From Vibrio atlanticus (lineage in GTDB: Bacteria > Pseudomonadota > Gammaproteobacteria > Enterobacterales > Vibrionaceae), in NCBI RefSeq assembly GCF_024347315.1, contig NZ_AP025461.1, positions 558,001 through 622,000 on the forward strand: a DNA stretch of 64,000 nt, written 5' to 3'. The position numbers were made by a program, and so were the translations under genes. Positions 26,691 through 34,260 of this stretch are shown in pieces. The notes below the pieces were generated by a model. That model was not told where the DNA came from. It searched no databases and worked only from the letters and a program-made list of their open reading frames with translations. How positions within the stretch are numbered: the stretch's first letter is position 1; each line of letters opens with the position of its first letter.

Positions 26691-26868
26691 ATAAAAAGAT
26701 GAAATCTGTGAGCTTAAAGATTGTTTATAAAGTAACTCGAAGTTAGAGTGACGAATCTTGTTATCAAGTTGTTAAATTTTCACAGATCTAGTTTAAATAC
26801 TCTAATAAAAAGTGGCGCAAAGCTACTGAAATTTAAACCAATAACGAAAACATAAAGGATTCTGGAAT

Positions 26869-27306
26869 ATGAATATGCAAACCAATGCAGCGACATTCGT
26901 GCTGGAAAACCAAGTCGACACCGCCTTTTTACAGTCTTTTAGTGATGCATGGAATAACCATGATATTGAAGCGCTAATGTCGTTTATGACCGAAGACTGT
27001 GTCTTCCACACCGTGGCAGGAGAAGGCGAACTTGGCAACACTATCGAAGGGTACGAAGCCGTTCGCAATAGCTTTGAATTGGTTTGGCAGAACTTTCCAG
27101 ATGCAGCCTGGAGCGACCCTGTCCACTTTGTGTGTGGCGACCGCGCGGTAAGCGAATCAACGTTCTCTGCGACTAACCCTGATGGCACCGTCATCGAAGC
27201 TCGTATGGTTGATGTGTTTACCCTGAAAGAGGGGAAAATCAGCGTAAAAAATGCCTTCCGTAAAACACGACCTCTTTTGACTCCTAACAACACTCCCAAG
27301 AGCTAG
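26869..27306 (+). CDS. tauX: Taurine dehydrogenase small subunit, TauX-like (NTF2/SnoaL-like fold)
   Basis: 145 residues with the SnoaL/NTF2-like pattern: FLQSFSDAWNNHDIEALMSFMTEDCVFH at 24-51, a central GYEAVRNSFELVWQNFPDAAW helix-strand, and a terminal VDVFTLKEGKISVKNAFRK. TauX of Paracoccus and Rhodobacter is such a protein and is paired with the flavoprotein TauY, exactly as here (48-base gap). Together they oxidise taurine to sulfoacetaldehyde plus ammonium, passing electrons to cytochrome c. AAGGA lies nine bases before the ATG. The taurine:pyruvate aminotransferase of the alternative route is absent from the window, which supports this reading. Confidence 0.85.
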   Translation: MNMQTNAATFVLENQVDTAFLQSFSDAWNNHDIEALMSFMTEDCVFHTVAGEGELGNTIEGYEAVRNSFELVWQNFPDAAWSDPVHFVCGDRAVSESTFSATNPDGTVIEARMVDVFTLKEGKISVKNAFRKTRPLLTPNNTPKS

Positions 27307-27354
27307 ACACGAAACCACAACCCGTTCACGTGTTATGACTAGGAGAGTCGAATT

Positions 27355-28821
27355 ATGAGTTTAGTAATGGAACAACCGGCAGCCGATGTGCCGCCAAAGG
27401 TGAAAAGCACCCAAGCACAAGAAAGTACCCAAGCAAAAGAAAGATACGATCCAAAATACGATCCACTTAAAGACAAGAGCCCAGGTCACGGTAAGGAATA
27501 CGCCCCGACTTATTGGGTAGATACCGCAGGCGCACCACCTGAAGATGATGGCCCAATTACATCGGATATGGATGTCGATGTGGCGATAATCGGTTCAGGC
27601 TACACAGGCCTAAGTACCGCGATACACCTTGCTGAAATGTACGGCATTAAAGCGACTGTGATTGAAGCTAACCGTATGAGTTGGGGCTGCAGTACCCGAA
27701 ATGGTGGTCAGGCTCAGTGTGCGTCAGGACGTTTGAAGCGTTCTCAGTGGATTGAACGCTGGGGACTAGAAACCGCGCTAAAAATGCACCGCGAATGCAT
27801 CGATGGCATGAACACCTTTAAGTCTCTAATCAAAGACATTGATTGTGACCCGCAGCCGGGTGGCCACTTATACGTTGCTCACCGTCCAAAAGTGATGGCA
27901 ACACTCGAGAAAGAAGCCAAGTTGCTACGTGACACATTCGATTACGATGCGCAGATCTTAGATGCGGAAACCGTAAAACGTGATTACGTTGGTGATCAAG
28001 AAGCGGCAGGCGCAATGCATGAGCCAGAAGGTATTGGCATCCATGCAGGGAAACTGGCGTTTGGTTATCTAAGAAAGGCGAGAGCACTCGGCGTAAAAGT
28101 TCACCCAGCAAGCCCTGTGATGGGTTGGGAAACACGTAACGGTGTGCATTACCTAAAAACACCAGGTGGTGTGGTTAAGGCTCGTTCTGTCGGTGTTTGT
28201 ACTGGTGGGTATACTAGCCAAGGTTTGCATTCAGAGCTTAAGAATCGCCTATTACCCGTACTTTCTAACTCGATGGTGACACGTCCGTTAACTCAAGACG
28301 AAATCGCCGCGTGTAACTTCAAAACCAATCAGGTGATTACTGACAGCAGAATTTTGCGTCATTACTACCGTTTGTTACCCGATAACCGAGTGCAGATCGG
28401 TACACGCAGTGCCATCAGTGGCAAGAATGCACCTGAAAAGAAATACGAAGACATGTTGAGAGCGGATTTAACCCGAAAATTCCCTTCTCTCGATCAGATC
28501 AAAATCGATTATTCATGGTGGGGGTGGGTGGATGTTAGCCACGACATGATGCCAAGAATCTATCAGCCGAATCCAAAGCAATCCATATTCTACGCACTAG
28601 GGTATGGCGGCAATGGTGTGATGTACTCCGCTCAAGCAGGCAAGCGCCTCGCTCAGTGGATCGCAGGTGAAGGTCATAAGCTTGACTTGCCAATATTTGA
28701 ATCAAAACTTCCGTTCCCCAACGTGAGGGAAGTGGTGGAATCTGAGATGTTTGCACCATTTCGAAGAGTAGGGCAACAGTTCCTTTATCAGTGGTATTCG
28801 TTAAAGGATGAAGTGCTTTAG
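27355..28821 (+). CDS. tauY: Taurine dehydrogenase large subunit, TauY-like FAD oxidoreductase
   Basis: 488-residue DAO-family flavoprotein. The dinucleotide-binding loop is DVAIIGSGYTGLSTAIHLAE (about 74-93), followed by STRNGGQAQCASG, and the C-terminal FAD motif is IFYALGYGGNGVMYSAQAG near 435. An N-terminal extension of some 70 polar residues precedes the flavin domain. No signal peptide is seen, so the enzyme is cytoplasmic or membrane-peripheral. AGGAG precedes the start. It forms an operon with tauX and probably with the TRAP genes downstream. Confidence 0.87.
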   Translation: MSLVMEQPAADVPPKVKSTQAQESTQAKERYDPKYDPLKDKSPGHGKEYAPTYWVDTAGAPPEDDGPITSDMDVDVAIIGSGYTGLSTAIHLAEMYGIKATVIEANRMSWGCSTRNGGQAQCASGRLKRSQWIERWGLETALKMHRECIDGMNTFKSLIKDIDCDPQPGGHLYVAHRPKVMATLEKEAKLLRDTFDYDAQILDAETVKRDYVGDQEAAGAMHEPEGIGIHAGKLAFGYLRKARALGVKVHPASPVMGWETRNGVHYLKTPGGVVKARSVGVCTGGYTSQGLHSELKNRLLPVLSNSMVTRPLTQDEIAACNFKTNQVITDSRILRHYYRLLPDNRVQIGTRSAISGKNAPEKKYEDMLRADLTRKFPSLDQIKIDYSWWGWVDVSHDMMPRIYQPNPKQSIFYALGYGGNGVMYSAQAGKRLAQWIAGEGHKLDLPIFESKLPFPNVREVVESEMFAPFRRVGQQFLYQWYSLKDEVL

Positions 28822-28835
28822 CTACTCGAACATTG

Positions 28836-28853
28836 TTTCCAAAATAGGGAAAT
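28836..28853. promoter_or_regulatory. Short palindrome before the TRAP binding-protein gene
   Basis: TTTCC-AAAATA-GGGAAA lies between tauY and the TRAP genes and resembles IclR-type half-sites, but differs from the GAACA motif above. Weak. Confidence 0.25.
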
Positions 28854-28917
28854 AGAACTACGACCAGGAAAGTTGTACCAGGTCACCTTGTGAGCAAAGT
28901 ACAGGCAGGAAGTCTGT

Positions 28918-29940
28918 ATGATAGGAAAGGTTAAGACTATGAAATTGATTAAAAATAAAATTATTGCTGGCGTCACAATTGTAGCAACAGCGATGCTATC
29001 TCATACCGCGGCAGCAGCAAATTTTAAAATGGCTATCGGCGATGCTGCTGGTGGTACTCAGTGGGAATTAGCGACATCATTTTCTGAATTGATGGAGCAA
29101 AAAACAGACGGTAAAGTCAAAATTGACCTGTTCCCGAATGGTCAATTGGGCAACGAGCAAGACACCGTCAACGACGCGGCAATCGGCCTTCTCGACTTCT
29201 CAGTATTGGCGATCAACAACGTGACGCCTTTCTCTCCAACGGTTGGTCTATTGACCATGCCTTATGTCATTCAAAGTGCAGAAGAAGCGGTGCTATTAAC
29301 TCAAGGCCAAGTGGGTCAAGACCTTGTCGATAACACCATTCGTGATGCAGGCGTTCGTATCGTTGGTTGGGCTTATTCTGGTTTTAGGGTTCTGACTAAC
29401 TCTAAAAAGTCAGTGGCTTCACCAGCGGATCTAAAAGGACTAGTGATTCGTGTTCCTCGTAACGAAATCATGATTGCTTCTTACCAAGCATGGGGCGTAA
29501 ACCCAACACCAATGGCATGGTCAGAAACATTTACTGGCCTGCAACAAGGTGTTGTTGATGGTCAAGACAACCCATACATCACTGTGCATGCGATGAAGTT
29601 CAATGAAGTACAAAAGTACGTCACAAACCTTCGTTATATCTTCTCACTTGAGCCGCTTATCGTCAGTGAAACAGTCTTCCAACAACAGACGCCTGAAATG
29701 CAAAAGATCATTCTTGAAGCGGGTCAGGAAGCGACAGAGCACAGCTTTGCATACTTAGAAAATACTGAAAACAAGATCCGTGAAGAACTGCAAGCAAAAG
29801 GCATGGTCTTCACTGACCCAGCAGACAACGAGCAAGAGTGGATCAGCAAGGTCACTAAGTCAGTTTGGCCTAAGTTCTATTCAAGCATTGGAGGTAAAGA
29901 CAAGCTAGACGACGTTCTTGAGTTACTAGGTAGAAAGTAA
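28918..29940 (+). CDS. TRAP transporter substrate-binding protein (DctP family, TauK-like)
   Basis: Periplasmic receptor of a TRAP transporter, 340 residues with a signal peptide ending near AAAA-NFKM. Family features are FSELMEQKTDGKVKIDLFPNGQLGNEQD, the DLKGLVIRVPRNEIMIASYQAWGVNPTPMAWSE region (conserved substrate-binding Arg in RVPR) and GLQQGVVDGQDNP. Placement after tauXY makes taurine the likely ligand (TauK of the known TauKLM system), but this is by context. Two starts are reasonable: 28918 after AGGAA, or 28939 after AAGG; the second gives a tidier signal peptide. Confidence 0.88.
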   Translation: MIGKVKTMKLIKNKIIAGVTIVATAMLSHTAAAANFKMAIGDAAGGTQWELATSFSELMEQKTDGKVKIDLFPNGQLGNEQDTVNDAAIGLLDFSVLAINNVTPFSPTVGLLTMPYVIQSAEEAVLLTQGQVGQDLVDNTIRDAGVRIVGWAYSGFRVLTNSKKSVASPADLKGLVIRVPRNEIMIASYQAWGVNPTPMAWSETFTGLQQGVVDGQDNPYITVHAMKFNEVQKYVTNLRYIFSLEPLIVSETVFQQQTPEMQKIILEAGQEATEHSFAYLENTENKIREELQAKGMVFTDPADNEQEWISKVTKSVWPKFYSSIGGKDKLDDVLELLGRK

Positions 29941-29951
29941 CGATTAGATTC

Positions 29952-30009
29952 GCCCTATCTGCTGTTCTTCGCGACTTAATCACCTCGCGATAGAACGGTT
30001 AGATAGGGC
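29952..30009. other. Nested inverted repeat between TRAP binding-protein and permease genes
   Basis: Outer arms GCCCTATCT (29952) and AGATAGGGC (30001), then GTTCT/AGAAC and CGCGA/TCGCG inside, giving a long interrupted stem. It probably stabilises the upstream message or limits transcription into the permease genes, allowing more receptor than permease. Confidence 0.7.
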
Positions 30010-30104
30010 ATTTACATGGCTTTACTCGTTGATCTGTCCAGTACCTGATCTTTTTAGTACCGCGAGCGACTGGTTGTCATGTGGAAATCAACATTGGAGG
30101 TTAT

Positions 30105-30647
30105 ATGTCAGTCGCTAAAACAATAAAAAAGCATCTTAACAACATTGAGGAATATACATGTTGTCTGTTGCTAGCAAGCTTTGTCCTATTGCTGTTCACA
30201 CAAATCCTTACTCGTCAGCTTTTCGATTACTCCATACCTTGGGGTGATGAAGTCGCTACTTACATGTTTGTTTGGTTTGCCTATCTAGGGGCTGTTGTTG
30301 CGGCCAAGATGTCGGCGCATAACCGAGTCAGTTTTCACTTCAAGTTCTTCCCCCCGATTGTTCAGACCGTCTGTGAAACCATCGCTGACTTCTTATGGCT
30401 GTTATTTAACGGCTACTTTGTTTATCTCAGCTACGATTTCGTGTTCAACAAAATGAATTTGTTCTGGAAGTCTCAGACGACAGGCATCCCAATGAAATAC
30501 TTCTATATGATTTTGCCGATCGCATTTTCTCTAATGATGCTGCGCATTATCTGGAACAACTACGAGCGCTTATTTAAGGGCGCTAAAAACGAAGATCCTG
30601 AAGTCAAAGAACTGCGCAAAATGACGGCACAAAAGTCATCACAGTAG
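30105..30647 (+). CDS. TRAP transporter small permease subunit (DctQ family, TauL-like)
   Basis: 180-residue membrane protein with four hydrophobic segments and the DctQ-type GDEVATYMFVWFAYLGAVVAAK motif near the second. The ATG at 30105 directly follows GGAGG; the frame is open from a GTG eight codons upstream. It partners the large permease 37 bases downstream. Substrate is inferred from the taurine genes. Confidence 0.9.
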   Translation: MSVAKTIKKHLNNIEEYTCCLLLASFVLLLFTQILTRQLFDYSIPWGDEVATYMFVWFAYLGAVVAAKMSAHNRVSFHFKFFPPIVQTVCETIADFLWLLFNGYFVYLSYDFVFNKMNLFWKSQTTGIPMKYFYMILPIAFSLMMLRIIWNNYERLFKGAKNEDPEVKELRKMTAQKSSQ

Positions 30648-30684
30648 TCGTCACAGAGAATAGCCGTAATAGAGAGATGTAATA

Positions 30685-32025
30685 ATGGAATCCTATTTAA
30701 CTCTAATTTTATTTGGTGGCTTCTTAACCCTGTTAATTCTGGGTGCACCAATCACAGTATCACTGGCCGGTGCTTCAATGGCGGCCTATATGTTGCTCGA
30801 CAAAAATCCCATCGCTTTAGTACAAATCGCGTTTACTTCGGTGGGTAACTTCCCGTTAATGGCGCTGCCAGCCTTTGTTCTTGCTGGCGCATTAATGGAG
30901 GCGGCGGGTATTTCCAAACGTCTGGTGGATATTGCAGAGAGCTTAGCCGGACCCGTGACGGGTGGCCTTGGCGCTGCAACCGTGATGGCGTGTTTGTTTT
31001 TTGGTGCTATCTCAGGTTCTGGCCCTGCAACCACCGCTGCGGTAGGCATGCTAATGGTGCCTGCAATGGTTAAGCGAGATTACGATAAGAGTTACGCATC
31101 GGCAGTAACGGCTGCATCAGGGGGCTTGGGGATCATCATTCCGCCATCCATCCCGTTAGTTATTTTCGGCATCTCAGCAATGGGATTAATGGCACCGCCT
31201 GAAGCCATCGCTCAACACGGGCAATTTGCTTCTTTATCTATTCCTAAATTGTTTGTTGCAGGCGTTGTTCCTGGCTTCATCATGGCATCTACACTCGTTG
31301 TCACTAACTATTTCATTGCCAAGCGAGAAGGCTATAAAGGGCTGTCTGAGAATTGGTCATTTGGCGAAGTAAGACACGCTTTGCGCCGCGGCATATGGTC
31401 GATACTGGCTCCATTTTTGATTCTCGGAGGTATCTATAGCGGTATGTTCACACCAACAGAGTCAGCGGTTGTGGCAATTTTCTATTCGCTGTTTGTGGGT
31501 GTGTTTATTCACCGAGAGTTATCGTTCAAAAGCACCATCAAATCATTATCGACAACCACATGGATTACCGGGCGTGTGTTGCTGATTCTATTCGCTGCAA
31601 CGGTATTTGGTCGCTTGTTAATCGAACAAAAAATTCCGGTCGTGGTTGCTGAGTCATTATTAGGTTTTACTGACAACATGTACATGGTGTGGGCACTGAC
31701 TATTGTGCTATTGCTTTTCGTCGGTATGTTCATGGAAACGTTAGCCGCGATCATGATTATCGTGCCAGTGCTGCTGCCAATCATGTACATGCTAGGCGCG
31801 GATCCAACCCACGTAGGCATTGTGGTGGTGTGTACGTTATCGATAGGTTTTGCTACACCGCCGCTCGGTGAAAATATCTTTGTCGCCTCGGGGATAGGCG
31901 GGGCCACGGTCGAGCAGATCACCGCGAAGATCCATCCCTTTGTTCTTGCATCCGTGGTGGGCGTATTCGTTATCGCTTTCTTCCCACAAATTACGCTTTG
32001 GCTACCGTCCTTAGTGGGCTATTAG
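30685..32025 (+). CDS. TRAP transporter large permease subunit (DctM family, TauM-like)
   Basis: 446 residues and about twelve membrane segments, the sodium-coupled transport subunit. DctM marks include the FFGAISGSGPATTAAVG and GGLGIIIPPSIPLVIFG repeats in the first half, TPTESAVVAIFYSL, and VVCTLSIGFATPPLGENIFVASGI in the second. It ends 11 bases before the Cache-domain gene, implying a common transcript. Confidence 0.93.
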   Translation: MESYLTLILFGGFLTLLILGAPITVSLAGASMAAYMLLDKNPIALVQIAFTSVGNFPLMALPAFVLAGALMEAAGISKRLVDIAESLAGPVTGGLGAATVMACLFFGAISGSGPATTAAVGMLMVPAMVKRDYDKSYASAVTAASGGLGIIIPPSIPLVIFGISAMGLMAPPEAIAQHGQFASLSIPKLFVAGVVPGFIMASTLVVTNYFIAKREGYKGLSENWSFGEVRHALRRGIWSILAPFLILGGIYSGMFTPTESAVVAIFYSLFVGVFIHRELSFKSTIKSLSTTTWITGRVLLILFAATVFGRLLIEQKIPVVVAESLLGFTDNMYMVWALTIVLLLFVGMFMETLAAIMIIVPVLLPIMYMLGADPTHVGIVVVCTLSIGFATPPLGENIFVASGIGGATVEQITAKIHPFVLASVVGVFVIAFFPQITLWLPSLVGY

Positions 32026-32036
32026 GAGAAGTCACT

Positions 32037-32957
32037 ATGAATATATCAAGAATTATCCTTATTGGTTGTGCCGTATTTGCTGTGATCAGTGGCATTGGAT
32101 TGCGTGCTGAACATTCAGAAACAGCAAAAGAAAACGAGCCAGTCAATGTGCTCGATATTTCAGAGCCACATGTGGTCAGTGACGCGGAAAGAAGAGCCAA
32201 AACCCTGCTTGCGAAAGCGGTAGTGCACGTGCAAAAAGAAGGCGATGAAAGCGTTCAAGACTTCATGAGCGATGCTGAATACATCGATGGTGAGTTGTAT
32301 GTATTCGCTTTGGGGATTGATGGCCAATTCCTTGCCAGTGGCGGTTCTTCAATGGTGTTGGTGGGCGACAGTGTTTTAGACACTCAGGACGTTTACGGTA
32401 ATCCATTTTTCCGTGAAATGATCACTAAAGCAGTACACAACGGTTTTGGTGAAGTGAAGTATCACTGGACCAATCCGACAGATCGCATGGGAGAGCCTAA
32501 AACCACCTTCTTTGAGCGAGTGGGCGATGTGATCGTCGCTGTGGGCTATTACCCAGAACGTTCCAGTGCTGCTGAGGCGAAGAATTTATTGGCGAGAGCC
32601 ATGACCGCGATAGTGGAGTCAGAACAAGAGAGCCTGACTGAATTCAATGACGCTGAGGGTAGCTTTGTTGAAGGAGATTTGTATGTGTTTGTGATGGATA
32701 TGAGCTCTGGAAAGCTACTTGCACATGGTGTATCCCCTGAGCTTGTTGGACGTTCACATAACGAAATTCTAAGCCCTGACGATAAGCCAATTCTCACTGA
32801 GATGTTAAATCTCGCCAAAGAAAATGGCCGTGGTGTTTACACCTATCGATGGCTAAATCCCCTGTCGAGCAAAGTCGAAACCAAGCACACCTATTATCGA
32901 GTGATTGACAATAAGTTGGTTGGGGTCGGTTATTACACAAAATCAAACAACACGTAA
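32037..32957 (+). CDS. Periplasmic two-Cache-domain protein of the taurine locus
   Basis: 306 residues with an N-terminal signal or anchor segment (SRIILIGCAVFAVISGIGL). Two tandem sCache-type domains follow (about 45-175 and 185-305), each with a DGQFLASG- or SSGKLLAHG-type strand, a helix, then NGFGEVKYHWTNP or NGRGVYTYRWLNP and a final VAVGYYPE or VGVGYYTK. No kinase, cyclase or chemotaxis domain is attached, so it is a free ligand-binding module. GGAG precedes the ATG. Being last in the taurine TRAP operon it may bind taurine or a metabolite, or assist a membrane sensor encoded elsewhere. Confidence 0.78.
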   Translation: MNISRIILIGCAVFAVISGIGLRAEHSETAKENEPVNVLDISEPHVVSDAERRAKTLLAKAVVHVQKEGDESVQDFMSDAEYIDGELYVFALGIDGQFLASGGSSMVLVGDSVLDTQDVYGNPFFREMITKAVHNGFGEVKYHWTNPTDRMGEPKTTFFERVGDVIVAVGYYPERSSAAEAKNLLARAMTAIVESEQESLTEFNDAEGSFVEGDLYVFVMDMSSGKLLAHGVSPELVGRSHNEILSPDDKPILTEMLNLAKENGRGVYTYRWLNPLSSKVETKHTYYRVIDNKLVGVGYYTKSNNT

Positions 32958-33192
32958 AAGTGTGTCTAATGAGCTCTCAGCCCAATTAAATAAAGGGTTG
33001 GGGGCGGAAATTTTGGTTTGTGTAAAAAATCAATTTAGTAAAATTCACACTGTGAAATTTTTGTTGTGAAATTGTTTAAAAAATACAAGTAGTATGAAAT
33101 ACATGGAAGCCACACAGTAAAGAACACATTTGAAAAGGGTCAATCAGGATTTTTGACCTATATGAAATTCAAAGCCGTAAGAGGGAAAGATT

Positions 33193-33765
33193 ATGAATAT
33201 GCTGACACTAGACAAAACAGAACTTCACAGAAACCATTCAACATTTATTGCTGAAGCTGTCTTTGCCGTAGAAATGGTGAAAGCAGACAAGCAACTCGAA
33301 AAACAAAAAATGGCGAAACAGTTGCTTGATACTCTATTCCCTTTAGAGGCAGGTTCACACGAAGATGCAGTGAGCTACGAGATTGATTATCGACATGTTC
33401 AGGTTTACTTCAAAAACGGCGAGCACACTGGCCTGAAAAGAGCGAAGCACTTTGTCGCTTATGCGGGTGATAAATCTAAACCATCGTCAATTCTATTTCG
33501 AGACGAGAGCGGTACCCATGTTGAAGTGACGATAGGTGCTCGCAAAGGAACTGGTAATTTAGAGTTAGTGAACATCGAAGACATTCAATTAGAGACATGC
33601 ACCACGTTTGGCCAAACTGAAGCGAACCTCTCTTCTGGTATTCGCCACTGGGTTAGCTTAGTGAAGGGTGATGAAAGCGGCCGACCAAGCGCATCGAGTG
33701 AAGATAAAGAGTTCACTGAAAAGAATGGCGAAGATTATAACCTAGGCTTTTGTTTCGCGATTTAA
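33193..33765 (+). CDS. Stand-alone relative of the malate synthase G inserted alpha/beta domain
   Basis: 190 residues, no signal peptide. Residues about 55-160 line up with the inserted domain of the malate synthase G encoded in this window: NGEHTGL...HFVAYAGDKSKPSSILF against NGEEVTL...[17 protein letters not shown], then HVEVTI against HIEIQI, an IEDIQLE/IKDVLVE pair, and HWVSLVKGD against NWLGLMKGD. The catalytic TIM-barrel residues are absent, so it cannot be a malate synthase. GAGGGA precedes the ATG. It has its own terminator and no obvious partner. A regulatory or metabolite-binding role is conceivable. Confidence 0.75.
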   Translation: MNMLTLDKTELHRNHSTFIAEAVFAVEMVKADKQLEKQKMAKQLLDTLFPLEAGSHEDAVSYEIDYRHVQVYFKNGEHTGLKRAKHFVAYAGDKSKPSSILFRDESGTHVEVTIGARKGTGNLELVNIEDIQLETCTTFGQTEANLSSGIRHWVSLVKGDESGRPSASSEDKEFTEKNGEDYNLGFCFAI

Positions 33766-33863
33766 TGTACTGCCTTTGAAATGTGCAGTCTCTGTGGCGA
33801 GAAGCGTAGCAAGACATAGCACTGACATTTGAATACTGATTTCTCTTTTACCTTTGGTAATTT

Positions 33864-33889
33864 CCCCGCCCCTATAGCGGGGCTTTTTT
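33864..33889 (+). terminator. Rho-independent terminator
   Basis: CCCCGC/GCGGGG stem, loop CCCTATA, then C and six T. It ends the malate-synthase-domain gene. Confidence 0.88.
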
Positions 33890-34260
33890 ATTAGAGCTAT
33901 AAATAAATCAGACGGTTGTTAATATTATCTGTAGAAAGTTTGCATGAGATTTTACGGTGTGTCATTTTAATTTAACGTGTTGTATTTTAATGTTTTTGTC
34001 TGTTCGTTTTATTGTGCTTTTATTGGGTTAACTATCACTATCAATGGCGGTCTGGGTAACTATTGAGCTAAAACTCAGTCAAAATGCTTTGAGCTGTGCT
34101 ATAATACGCGCCTTGGGATTGAGCCAGTAAGTCCATTTATCACCAACCATTGTGATTTTTATCGCCTCTATTTAGGTGGTGCGGCGAGCCAATCAAGTAG
34201 TAATTGGATATGGAGAGCGTCCTTATATTCGTTGATTCGGATATGTGAACATCATAATTT
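33890..34260 (+). promoter_or_regulatory. Promoter and long leader of the BCCT transporter gene
   Basis: An extended -10 element TGCTATAAT ends at 34105, giving a predicted transcript with about 150 untranslated bases. The leader contains paired elements such as CGCC...GGCG and CCAAT...ATTGG. I could not match it to a known riboswitch. Confidence 0.5.

Noticed and set aside
26823..27299. 158-codon frame opposite tauX
   Set aside because: Fully antisense to a gene that has a ribosome site and a family match.
31509..31922. Open frame on the minus strand inside the TRAP large permease
   Set aside because: Shadow of a real membrane-protein gene; composition is low-complexity Thr/Ser/Ile.
33193..33765. 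Calling this a truncated malate synthase pseudogene
   Set aside because: It has its own ribosome site, start, intact frame and terminator and diverges strongly from the neighbouring malate synthase, so it looks like a separate gene.
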